Position numbers and translations under genes: made by a program. The notes under the pieces are model-generated. The model had not been told where the DNA came from, searched no databases, and was given only the letters and a program-made list of their open reading frames with translations. A stretch of 19,014 bases of DNA from Chloromonas sp. AAM2 (Eukaryota; Chlorophyta; Chlorophyceae; Chlamydomonadales; Chlamydomonadaceae): positions 4,171 through 23,184 of the forward strand of contig QAXH01004136.1 of NCBI GenBank assembly GCA_004335635.1. The letters are read 5' to 3'. Shown one piece after another: positions 1-7,893 of this stretch; the first letter of the stretch is position 1; every line of letters starts with the position of its first letter.

Positions 1-1
1 T

Positions 2-163
2 TTGAGCAACAACGATCTTGTACAACAAGCCAAGCTCGCCGTCAGGTTGTCAATCGCCAAGAGGCTATGGGTCAACAACCAGCAGCAACTCGGCAGACGT
101 GTGGGTGTGGGCATGAGCCTGGCAGCACAATGCGTACACGGCCTGCATTTCAATGCTGCATAA
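2..163 (+). CDS. Possible 3'-terminal exon of a gene entering from the left
   Basis: A frame is open from the window edge at base 2 to a TAA at 161-163 (53 codons). The peptide looks ordered rather than random, with an amphipathic stretch DLVQQAKLAVRLSIAKRLWV followed by a Gln run and a Gly/Val-rich tail. There is no start codon at the edge, so this would be the end of a longer gene. A TGTAA motif at 296-300, about 130 bases after the stop, fits a green algal polyadenylation signal. I do not recognise a family. It could also be a chance open frame of modest length. Confidence 0.35.
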   Translation: MSNNDLVQQAKLAVRLSIAKRLWVNNQQQLGRRVGVGMSLAAQCVHGLHFNAA

Positions 164-295
164 TGGCCTGCATAATGGCCATGTGCCTTAGGGAGATGTC
201 CTTGACGTCCTGCCCAGAGAGGATAGGCCGGCCACGTCACAGCAGTCCAACGCAAGCACCTGGGAACTGGCAAGAAGACTGGAAGTGAGTGCTTA

Positions 296-300
296 TGTAA
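296..300 (+). promoter_or_regulatory. Candidate TGTAA polyadenylation signal
   Basis: TGTAA is the usual poly(A) signal in Chlamydomonas-type algae. This one lies about 130 bases after the stop of the possible exon at 2-163, a normal 3' UTR length. The motif is short and common, so position is the only support. Confidence 0.25.
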
Positions 301-437
301 GATAGGAAATGGCAATCAGACTGGAAGCGAGGCACCAGGCTAGCAGATACGCGTAGCTATTAAGTTTGAAAATAAGCGATTGCAACAACTGACAAGCCAG
401 CCACGTTCAGTTGCTAGGCGCTTTCCTACGGCCGACC

Positions 438-782
438 ATGCTGCCCTTGGGTGACCGTAGGGCTTCAGCTTACGGCCTGGAATGCGGTTTTCTGATAGAG
501 CAGCTGAATCTGCCCAAGGATGATAGTCACACAGCTGCTGCTAGCTCAGTTTGTCTCGGCCTCGCACTCCGCTGGGTTTTATGCTGCTCAGAGGACTTCA
601 TGTCGGACGTAGCAATGCACCATGGCGACAAACGTTGTGCTGAGCTGCTCAGGGCATGGTGCGAAAGCCAAGGTGCGCGTTTGGCTTCAGCGTGTGAGCT
701 GACTGGATATGCACTAGCTGGGCCATCGGTTTGGTATCGTCATTTTGATGATGGAATACAAGTGATGATGGAATACAAGTGA
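438..782 (+). CDS. Hypothetical open frame, not recognised
   Basis: An ATG-started frame of 114 codons ends at TGA 780-782. The frame is also open upstream to 411. It has mixed composition with several Cys and Trp residues (for example RAWCESQGARLA and GPSVWYRHFDDG) and no domain I recognise. The last codons fall in a tandem repeat of a 17-base unit (GATGATGGAATACAAGT). No signal peptide and no convincing splice sites were seen. It may be a lone exon, a decayed gene or chance; nothing next to it gives context. Confidence 0.2.
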   Translation: MLPLGDRRASAYGLECGFLIEQLNLPKDDSHTAAASSVCLGLALRWVLCCSEDFMSDVAMHHGDKRCAELLRAWCESQGARLASACELTGYALAGPSVWYRHFDDGIQVMMEYK

Positions 783-1152
783 TTATGTATTTGAAGTGAA
801 CATGCCCAGCCACGGCACACGATCTGTACCAGAGACAGAACTTCTGCACCTCGCTTGCTCTTGGCAGTGTGCGTACCTGTCATTGCACACATCACCTGTG
901 CGGCTCACTGAATCCCAGTGATACATGCACTGTGAACCCCCTACATCTCAGTACACTCACATCATGTACACTACATCTCAGTGCTTCAAGAGTTCATGGT
1001 CCTAACACACCTCGTGACTCCTCACTGAGCTGCACAAAAAACTTTTCGCGTATGCACTGCAGGTATCCACGATTAAGGCAATTTACAGGTGAGGGCACCA
1101 GAACGCATGAGTTCACATTAGGCACCTGCTGGACAATGTATACAGAGATTTG

Positions 1153-1203
1153 ATCAGGGGGTCCCACATGCACCGAGCGTGAACGTTAGCAAGCCATGCA
1201 CAG
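1153..1203 (+). repeat. Truncated copy of an interspersed repeat (copy 1)
   Basis: The core CACATGCACCGAGCG followed by AGCAAGCC matches the left part of the longer copy at 7171-7356 in the same orientation. Similarity stops at about 1203, so only the left end remains. Confidence 0.6.
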
Positions 1204-1309
1204 GCGTGGTACCAGACACGCAGGCACAAGGCACATGCTGAATTGCTCACCGACCGCGGTGGACTTTTACTGAGCGACCCCCACAAAACTGAGTGACTGA
1301 CTGTGTCAT

Positions 1310-1705
1310 CTGCAATCTACAAAATGAGTCTGCAAACCGCAAACTGCAAACTAACATACCGTAATGTTCAGCAAAATTTGGAATCAGCTTCGTACAAATC
1401 CTCAAATCTTGACACCGGTATTTCAAAGAAAACCTGAGGTTGTTGAAACCGAAATTCCTACAAGGTGGCCCAATACGTTTGTAAAATCGGTTAGTTAGAA
1501 GCAATCCCTGTCTTGCAGCTCAAGCTCAAGCTTTTAATTACAGGTAAACCCTGTAATACTAGTGCACACCGGTGCCAAAACCAATGCTGGATGGCTCAAG
1601 GCCGTTCCAACTGCAAAAATGTGCAAAAACAACTTGAGGGTTGTGAAAGCGAAGAGCTCAAACAGCCAGTCTGCAAACTGCGAACTAACATATGTATTTA
1701 CACCA
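1310..1705. repeat. Pair of diverged direct repeats
   Basis: AGTCTGCAAAC followed shortly by AACTAACATA occurs near 1316-1350 and again near 1670-1692. Related blocks built on GAGG(G)TTGT(T)GAAA then CGAA lie at about 1435 and 1636, in a different relative order. The pattern suggests two copies of one old element of about 150-200 bases, partly rearranged. Boundaries are approximate. Confidence 0.35.
1537..1541 (-). promoter_or_regulatory. Candidate TGTAA polyadenylation signal
   Basis: On the minus strand TGTAA lies about 350 bases after the stop codon of the Kazal/protease-like gene (stop at 1891-1889). This would give a 3' UTR of ordinary length. Support is position only. Confidence 0.25.
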
Positions 1706-1888
1706 GGGACTATAATCAACACACGATGAAACATGAAACATGCTAGAGAAAGGGAGCAAGAAGGGCCAGGAGGCCTAGTCAGTTACGTTTGGTCTAAACC
1801 CTGACATATGCACCCATCTATTCCTGACCCAGACCCACCTTAGTCCTCTAGCCGTTGGTTTATGTATGATCCACATGCATTCATATCT

Positions 1889-3679
1889 TCAAACACCAGA
1901 TATCTTTGAACCCCAGTCCAGGGCGCTCCAACCTGTGATCAGGCCGATGTAGGTTTGCATACAGTCCTCGTAACCTAGATCACCGGGCTGACCACTGTTA
2001 TAGGCGGCGACAAGAGTATCCCACAACTCTTTTCTGATCCAAGCGCCTTTGTTGGTTGCATCAGTATAGTCAGACGCGTGGATACTTCTTAAAGAATAGA
2101 TGGTCCTGGCCTTGGTTTTAGCCGTAGCATTGACTTTTGTGGCGGTCCACATTGGGGCTCCATCCGAAAAGTGAAGCGTGTCGCACGTGTGTAGCATGTC
2201 CTTGTTCGCGCACGGGTCCTGCTGCGTGGTGCATGCGCTCTTCCACAGCGTTTGATTTCCTGCAGCAGCATGCGCACAAGAAACGTGCATTATGACCAGT
2301 CTCATACTCACATATGCGTTGTCGTGTTGCTGGTATGCTGCTTGTCAGGTAGTGGTTTAATGCTGTATGACAATCCTTGCCTTGTGGTAGACCCTACGAA
2401 AGAGCTGTGTCATTTGTATGCCATGAAGGAGATACTGAGAGTGCCATGGCATCTGTGAAACAGTATCAGGGTGGACCCTCACTGTCAAGGACATACCCCG
2501 TGTCAACAGGCAGTCCATTGATCAACCTGCACGTTTCAGTGGAGCTGCCCAGTTCAGTGGAGCTGCCCAGTTCACGGTGCAACTGTATCAATCTGTCTTT
2601 GTTTGTCCACAGTGCTTTGACTTCCGTGTTCTTTGCTCTTTGGGCCTTGAAGTTGCCTTCCGCTGCTCAGGGTTGGTTAGGACGGTATTCAGCCTCGTCT
2701 CTTGCATGGCTTGCTAGCGTCCACGCTCGGTGCATATGGGCGACCCCTTGATGTAATCAATATACATACACGTATATATATATGAGCCGGGCCCCACCTG
2801 AGTAGCCCGCAAACGTGAGTGCAAGGGTCTTATTGCCGCACTCGTAATCCATGGCCAGCCACCCCCTTGAGTCGCCCAGGGGGCTGTCCAACAACAGCCA
2901 GCCTATGTCATACTTGCTGGCCTGCGAGATACGAAAATGCAAAGCATGTCATTCTGATGCCATTGCATCTGGTTTGGCAGCAACAGCTACATTGTACGTC
3001 CAAAGAAGCATACACACGAGGAGGCTGGAAATAATTTCGTAACCGGGCGAGACCTCAGAGTTGAAGCAGCCAAGGGAACCGAAACAAATGCAAAGCCACG
3101 CCGCCAGATACCAGTGCATCAAACCCGCACGAGGCAAGTAACTTGCTCACGCTGGTGCGTCAGGCAGCTGGTTGATCCATGTGTGGTGCGTCAGGCAGCT
3201 GGTTGATCCATGTGTGGCAGCCACATGTGTGCATGTGCCTCTGGGACTGACCCCTGTGTCGATGTAGCCAGTGAAGGTACTGCTTTCAACAACCAGCGGG
3301 AGGAGGGGGTCCGAGGCGGACCGCCCTGGCCACCACAGATTATAGGAACCGTAATATCCCCTGCACACAAGGCAAGTGGCCAATTGTGCACATTAGTCCA
3401 CCAGACACAGTAGAGCAGACGATGCACACCAACACAGGGACCCAAACCAGGAGGGCCATGGCCACATACGTCACCGCTCATTCACGCTCTGCCTACATGT
3501 GTAGGTCCATTGGCCTGACACGGCTCCTCGCTTGCGGTGCATAGGCAGTGCATACAGAGGCATGTTGGGTCGCTCTACATGCATGCAGTGTCCTCGGGCT
3601 GTGCTTGGCTAGTGGTTGTGCAAGCCCAGTGCCCTGCCGTGCCCAGTGCCCTGCCGTGCGCAGCAGCGCAGCAGAGAAT

Positions 3680-3712
<33 letters not shown>

Positions 3713-6700
3713 CCGAGCGGTTGAGCCCAACCCCATGTGAACCAACACCTACTTGAGCGCCCTGTCGTACACGCAGTTGCCCGCGGTCAGCAGCATCCGC
3801 CTGCTCACCAGCACAGCCGTGCAGGCGTACTCGGCACCCTCGTCGTCAAGGAACGAAATCCATATGATCGTACTGTAAGGAAAGGTGCTGGAGTACTTCC
3901 CGACGTTGACTCGGTCGTCCTTGCCTATTGTTTTCAGCAAGCGACGTCTTGAGAAGGGCATCTTGTGGACGGCATCGTGCAGGGGTGTGGACGGGTGTAC
4001 CAGGGTCCGCCTGGAAGGGGTGTGATGAAGGCGCCTTCCCTGCAGGACAGGTTCACGGTCCTAGTACAACAAATAAAATACAGAACAATAGGAAAAACAA
4101 AACAGATACAAATAAAGAAAGAAGAACAAAATCTAATACATCTTGTATCTCCTGCCAGCCATTGGCAGTAGGCCTTTTGTCTACCCCTGCCCTTTGACTT
4201 TCTCTTCACCTACTCTTGCTAAGGGTTGGTCGGGACGGTATCCAACCTCGTCTCGTGCTCTGTACATGTGGGTACCCCTGATGGAAATTGTGCATCATCT
4301 CATGCATGACATAAGGTGCTGCGGACGGTTTGGGTGCAAGTCATAGCCCCTGCAGCTCCTCAGGATGTCAACTTGTTCAGCTAGTTGCAACTTATTTGTG
4401 TCTCGCATGCATCATTGCCTTGCTCAGGACAGGACAGGCCGTCCCGCGTCCTGTGTGGCAGCTTGCCTGATGTAAATTCACCTTGATTGGGGCGGTTTTG
4501 GTTTGCACGTACACATGGCCATCTGGCAGGTAAACGGACACTGCAAGCGCATGGCCAACCCTGTGCGCAACGAACGGCAGGCGGTGACATACGTTTTGAG
4601 CGTAGACACAGCTGCAGGCGCGGCTGCCGACGACCAATAGCACACAAAAGCACGCAAGGTGTCATCATCTCATTCCAGGGCGTATCATGATTCAACCTGG
4701 TACTGGAAGTCGGTATTGTAAGACCAACAACGCAAGCGTGGACTGGCAAATGCGTGTGAGCTGGTGTGGGTGCTGCCCCGAACACCGCTGAATGCATGTT
4801 GGGCAGCATGTAAACAGGAGAATTCGCATCTGAGAACCAGAGGTTGTCTTGGTAAGCCAATGTGGCTTGCCTGATGCATGCAGCAGTGCTTCACCCAGAT
4901 GAGTGCAGGTAGGCCAGGACGGTGCCAATCCCGTTCCATGCCTCTGACGGCTTCCCTGGTGTAAGCATAGATGTGCGTCACAGAATACCTGGTCATGGGT
5001 GTCGCAGAATACCTGGTCACACTCACCCTGCATACACTCACTCCATTGCACACACTTACTCATGTGTTCCAGTCTCAGCCGTGGAAGGCTCGCGTGTGCG
5101 ACCTTGCTTGACTTGTTTGGGCCCCTTGAGCGTTTTGAATGTGCCCACATAAATGTAGCCCTCTTTGGACATGGCCTGCATTGTCTCCCACTTGACATCT
5201 GGGTGAGTACGCAGGGACTCATGGGGTGTCTGGTAGATAGATGCGCCGCGCGCGGGCTGGCCTGCAGGAGAACATCACATTCAAGGCCAGATAGATGCAG
5301 GCCTGGTGCCGCATCCACCACAATGCTGGCAGGATAGATGGCAGAGCACGAGCTTTGCCATGATGCTCACGCACTTGCATCTTGAACTGCTTCATGCGGG
5401 CCAAATGCCGATAACATTCGTTTATGTTGGAGACGTTGCAAGCATGCATGAGCCTGGGCGACACCCTGGAGATACCCAAGCACTGGCGCAGTGATGCCCT
5501 TTCCAGCTGCATTGATCGGGAGGCCATTTTTGCTACATACGAGTATTGCTACATTTTTGCTACATACGAGTATTGCTACATACCAAGAGTTCCATCAATC
5601 AATACATCAGGACTGGTCATACTGCGTGTGGTATCACCACAAAAGAGTTCCATCAATCAATACATCAGGACACATGAACAGTCACCATATTGAACCTATC
5701 AAATTGTCCCAGAACTGGCAAACATCTTTTTTTTTGTTTCAGTATCCAATATCAAACTCACAAAGTTGAACGAATGATATTGATCACCCCTTACGCTGAG
5801 AAGTGCCTGCCGTCTTTGGCCAGTTTGTGGTCGGTTTTACATGATTCAAGCACAACATGCCAGGGCTGTGCACGAGACAGCGTTGTGCATGGGCAGGGTA
5901 CGTCGGGGGAAATGGATGCAGGCACGAGAGAAAGCGACTGCCCTCATCATACCCCATGATTGAGCCGGCACCGACGGCCTCTTCCATGGCCATGCATCAC
6001 CCATCACAAGGTCAGGCACTGCAGCAGCCCATGCACTTCCGTGGATGTGTGCCCTCCAGCTTCCCAACGGCCCTGCTGATGCTGCTGATGCCCCATCACT
6101 GTACCCCATTACTCCACCCCATCACTGTAACCCATCGGTATACCCATCACTGTAACCCATCGGTGTACCCTGTCACTCACCTTCCCTGACACTGGCTACG
6201 CTTGCGCTCTGGCAGGGGCCTGGAGTGACCTTCTTAAGGCCCTGGCAGCGCGCCAAGCATTCGTTGGGAAAGTTGATGAACATGCCATCATGGAGGGCAC
6301 AAACTGGCTTGTCAAAGGTGCCAGCGCAGACAGCACATTCCTGATTGAAGCTGACGACCTGCATGCACATGCACGTCAAGCAGAAGGGTTCAAAGCAGCT
6401 TTCTGAAGTTCAAGCGAGAAAGTCTAATTGGGGAGGATCGCAAACGCACCAAGAAGGGAGAGCAGTGGCTAGCAAGAGTGCAACCAAGAATGCTGCTCCG
6501 CGTCGAAACTGCCTGCAAACAATGAGGACCGAATGCAAGTTATGGATGAACGAGGACCGAAAGCAAGCGCACCAGCACGGCTGAAGAAGTCCTGATATAT
6601 TGAGTAGATCGGATGCTAACAGCGCAAAAAGTGTCCTGTCAGTGGCGGGGCTGCGAACAGGTTTATGTCTGATGTTGGAATGGTTGCTGACATCCATATG

Positions 6701-6813
6701 AAAACCAGCTAAACACCAGCAACCTGAGAGATTGCACCGGTACTCTCGAGAATCCTGGCTTGCATGGCGACTTACCTTGTGGCATGCCGCAATGCGCTTT
6801 CCTGAGTACTCAT
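1889..6813 (-). CDS. Secreted Kazal domain + V8-like serine pseudoprotease (multi-exon)
   Basis: Proposed exons in transcript order: 6813-6776, 6512-6450, 6350-6181, (unresolved link), 5506-5371, 5261-5060, 4870-4697, 4611-4482, 4039-3753, 3360-3252, 2921-2798, 2259-1889. Phases agree at every junction from 5506 on and across the first three exons. The N-terminus reads as a signal peptide: a basic stretch (RQFRRG), then the hydrophobic core AAFLVALLLATALP. Next comes a six-Cys Kazal module. The middle (about 220 residues; for example HPDVKWETMQAMSKEGYIYV and HALAVSVYLPDGHVYVQTK) is unrecognised. The C-terminal 300 residues follow the V8-like S1 fold: IGKDDRVNVGKYSSTFPYS start, CTAVLVSRRMLLTAGNC, SKYDIGWLLLD, and a DT...DGAPMW block. 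The catalytic His and Ser are replaced by Asn and Asp; the Asp is kept. Sequons NKT, NQT and NAT fit a secreted glycoprotein. Expected role by inference: a non-catalytic binding or decoy protein outside the cell, not an active protease. Repeat copies sit in two introns. The weakest part is how 6181 joins 5506. Confidence 0.72.
2594..2751 (-). repeat. Interspersed repeat, copy 2 (in an intron)
   Basis: The reverse complement matches the copy at 7171-7356 over about 155 bases: CATATGCACCGAGCG, AGAGACGAGGCTGAATACCG, AAAGAGCAAAGAACACGGAA and a CAAACAAAG end. It sits in the last intron of the Kazal/protease-like gene, antisense to the 7171 copy. An AT dinucleotide stretch (2759-2783) adjoins it, as a similar one adjoins the 7171 copy. 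Confidence 0.75.
3154..3215. repeat. Tandem duplication, 31-base unit x2
   Basis: GGTGCGTCAGGCAGCTGGTT and the following GATCCATGTGT occur twice in a row with an offset of 31 bases. It lies inside the intron between exons 3360-3252 and 2921-2798, close to the donor. The near-identical copies suggest a recent duplication. Confidence 0.85.
3678..3711 (+). repeat. GA microsatellite
   Basis: About 30 bases of AG/GA dinucleotides, with one interruption at each end, lie in the intron after exon 4039-3753 of the minus-strand gene. Confidence 0.9.
4155..4288 (-). repeat. Interspersed repeat, copy 3 (diverged, in an intron)
   Basis: GCCATTGGCAGTA, AGGGTTGGTCGGGACGGTAT and CAACCTCGTCTC match copies 2 and 4 with many substitutions and small gaps. 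An A-rich run (4068-4140, T-rich on the gene strand) adjoins it and also serves as the pyrimidine tract before exon 4039-3753. This is the oldest-looking of the four copies. Confidence 0.6.
4895..4955 (-). other. Possible optional 61-base exon in the middle region
   Basis: Flanked by ACACCAG and GTGAAG on the minus strand, it reads KPSEAWNGIGTVLAYLHSS in the frame that joins exon 4870-4697 (phase 2 out) as ...HSSGQATLAYQDN. Including it needs the exon that starts at 5261 to end at 5103 (AAG|GTCGCA) instead of 5060 (GA|GTAAGT). The peptide favours inclusion; donor strength favours skipping. Alternative splicing is possible. Confidence 0.4.
5525..5578. repeat. Tandem duplication, 27-base unit x2
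   Basis: CATTTTTGCTACATACGAGT and the following ATTGCTA are repeated with a 27-base offset. It lies upstream (on the minus strand) of exon 5506-5371 of the Kazal/protease-like gene, in the unresolved intron. Confidence 0.85.
5585..5670 (+). repeat. Two spaced copies of a 28-base repeat
   Basis: A block containing AGAGTTCCATCAATCAATAC followed by ATCAGGA occurs at 5585-5612 and again at 5643-5670, with about 30 bases of other sequence between. It is intronic, next to the 27-base tandem duplication. Confidence 0.85.
6181..6358 (-). other. Kazal-type protease inhibitor domain exon
   Basis: The exon reads ...NQECAVCAGTFDKPVCALHD, then GMFINFPNECLARCQG, ending near TPGPC. This gives six cysteines with the Kazal order (PVC, DG, N-x-C, x-C, GPC). 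The donor is GGAAG|GTGAGT at 6181/6180 (phase 1). Two acceptors are possible. GCATGCAG|GTC (edge 6358, phase 0) would need a weak upstream donor GC|GTTTGC. GTCGTCAG|C (edge 6350, phase 2) pairs with the strong donor G|GTGCGT at 6450. I prefer the second. Kazal domains bind serine proteases as substrate-like inhibitors. Confidence 0.75.
6450..6813 (-). other. First two exons: start codon and signal peptide
   Basis: Exon 1 runs from ATG at 6813-6811 to 6776 with donor ACAAG|GTAAGT (phase 2). Exon 2 begins after a TTTGCAG acceptor at 6512 and ends at 6450 before GTGCGT. Joined, they give MSTQESALRHATR, then a basic patch and a 14-residue hydrophobic core, a typical secretory signal. A TTTTGCAG just upstream of the ATG (exon edge 6824) means the first exon could instead be internal. 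The signal-like sequence right after the Met argues against that. Confidence 0.6.
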
Positions 6814-7893
6814 GTTAGGTATGCCTGCAAAACCAGCGATGCGTGGAGCTCAATACGGGGCGGATGATGCAAGCCGTGGTAGTTTGGGGCAGATGAAGCG
6901 CTGTCATCAGTGCATTCTACGTGCCACGGTTGCGTGCGGCCGCAGGACGAGGGTAGACACTTGGCGAAATCTTCAACGCGGAAGCTTCGTTACCTACGTA
7001 ACGCGTTTGCAGAAAGTGTGGCTTGCGAGACGTTGCACGCAGGTGAGGCTGCAAGATATGCAGTCTGAGCGTCCGCTCTGTGATGCATCTGTGTGTCGTA
7101 CTCGGTAGGATTGGCAGGATTGATTGCCACTCGTATATATACGTATATACCTACATACATGTTGGATAGACACACCAGGGGGGCCCACATGCACCGAGCG
7201 CCAACGCAAGCAAGCCGTGCAAGAGACGAGGCTGCATACCGTCCTTACAACCCTGAGCAACAGAAGGCAACTTCAAGGTGCAAAGAGCAAAGAACACGGA
7301 AGTCAAGCCCTGTGGACAAACAAAGGCGTACTGCCAATGGCTGTCAGACATGGTTTAAGCAGGAGCAGCTAGACACAAAGGACGGGAAGAAAAGTCTGGC
7401 AACCGTGGCAGTGGCTAGGATGGCTGACAGGTGTTTGACGGTTGAAGCTAGAAACAAAGGACGAGCAACAAAGTCTGGTTCTGGGACTCATACTCGCTGT
7501 CTGCCTTGAGCCTTTCCTGCTGTTTTTCTAGCCCTGTCCACTGCGTAGCTTGCTGCAGAATCCGTCCCCTCCCCCACCCACGGCAACTTGGGCCCTTATT
7601 CACAATGGAACAAATAAAATTTCGAACTTGATCACAAGCCCCATTCCTGCCGCTGAATGCCACCGCGGGTTTCCACAGCGCTGGTTCCTACCACGTAAGG
7701 TGGCCCATCTATGGAGGCATTCACATGCGCAACTTTGGTCTTTTCGCATGGTCATGCAACAACAACCAGCAGTCAACAGATTGTACCTTGTTCAAAAGAT
7801 ACTTCGCTTTGACTTGCTTTAACCGCAAAAGCACAGAGATGTGTGTTGTAAGGCCAAGGCCACCAGTCTCCCCCACAAGCTTCACCAAGGGGA
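6814..7893. other. Intergenic region between two minus-strand genes
   Basis: It holds the promoter side of the Kazal/protease-like gene and the 3' side of the DUF1826 gene. I see no exon with good splice sites and no clear TATA box. Contents are the interspersed repeat copy at 7171-7356 and a diverged direct repeat (AAAGGACG...AAAGTCTGG at about 7376-7400 and 7456-7479). Confidence 0.45.
7171..7356 (+). repeat. Interspersed repeat, copy 4 (longest)
   Basis: This is the longest of four related segments. Its order is GGCCCACATGCACCGAGCG, AGAGACGAGGCTGCATACCG, CAACCCTGAGCAACAGAAGG, AAAGAGCAAAGAACACGGAA, then GCCAATGGCTGTCAGACATG. It has no coding capacity, no clear terminal inverted repeats and no evident target-site duplication. 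Best guess is a short non-autonomous element (SINE or MITE remnant). A TATATACG stretch precedes it (7133-7149). Confidence 0.7.

Larger units (their letters stand above)
783..1888. other. Non-coding, repeat-rich stretch
   Basis: I see no convincing exon here on either strand. The stretch holds short direct repeats (ACTACATCTCAGT around 941-981), a truncated copy of the interspersed repeat at 1153-1203, and two diverged related segments near 1310-1368 and 1665-1705. The bases just below 1889 are the likely 3' UTR of the minus-strand Kazal/protease-like gene. Confidence 0.5.
1889..4039 (-). other. V8-like (S1 family) protease fold, catalytic residues lost
   Basis: Four exons (4039-3753, 3360-3252, 2921-2798, 2259-1889) give one continuous frame with phases 0/2/0/1. 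Landmarks: the disulfide pair C..LTAGNC, where the family has LTAGHC (Asn codon 3778-3776); the SKYDIGW block with the catalytic Asp kept (2909-2907); GYSG; and DTLHFSDGAPMW, where the family has G-x-S-G-x-P. The residue before Gly is Asp (2164-2162), and the oxyanion-side Gly is Phe. An extra C-terminal tail of about 85 residues follows, rich in aromatic and charged residues. It reads as a well-kept fold under selection, not a broken pseudogene: there are no stops or frame breaks. Confidence 0.78.
5507..6180. other. Unresolved stretch between the Kazal exon and the middle exons
   Basis: On the minus strand a CAGCATCAGCAG acceptor at 6070 opens a frame in phase 1 (GPLGSWRAHIHGSAWAAA...), which fits the Kazal exon's phase. 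However, no good phase-0 donor leads from it to exon 5506-5371. A short repeat, CCCATCACTGTA with variants, fills 6092-6180. The rest looks intronic and fairly AT-rich (5690-5790). Confidence 0.35.

Noticed and set aside
869..1153. Plus-strand 94-codon frame
   Set aside because: Thr/His/Cys-rich reading of short ACTACATCTCAGT-type repeats; no sign of an exon.
3210..3413. Plus-strand frames opposite the protease-like exons
   Set aside because: They lie antisense to exon 3360-3252 and have no splice sites, domain or context.
3191..3481. Minus-strand 96-codon frame
   Set aside because: The true coding reading here is another frame (exon 3360-3252), which has splice sites, phase agreement and fits the protease fold; this frame is its shadow.
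4381..4860. Single 159-codon minus-strand gene
   Set aside because: It joins a good exon part (4860-4697) to an intron and then to the wrong frame of exon 4611-4482; splicing explains it better.
4685..5321. Other minus-strand long frames (122 and 209 codons)
   Set aside because: They read through the GTAAGT intron or are out of phase with the neighbouring exons; the NTDFQYQ ending looks tempting but leads to a wrong frame downstream.
5784..5993. Frame MEEAVGAGSIMGYDEG as an exon of the Kazal/protease-like gene
   Set aside because: A stop lies just upstream with no acceptor between, and no phase fits both neighbours.
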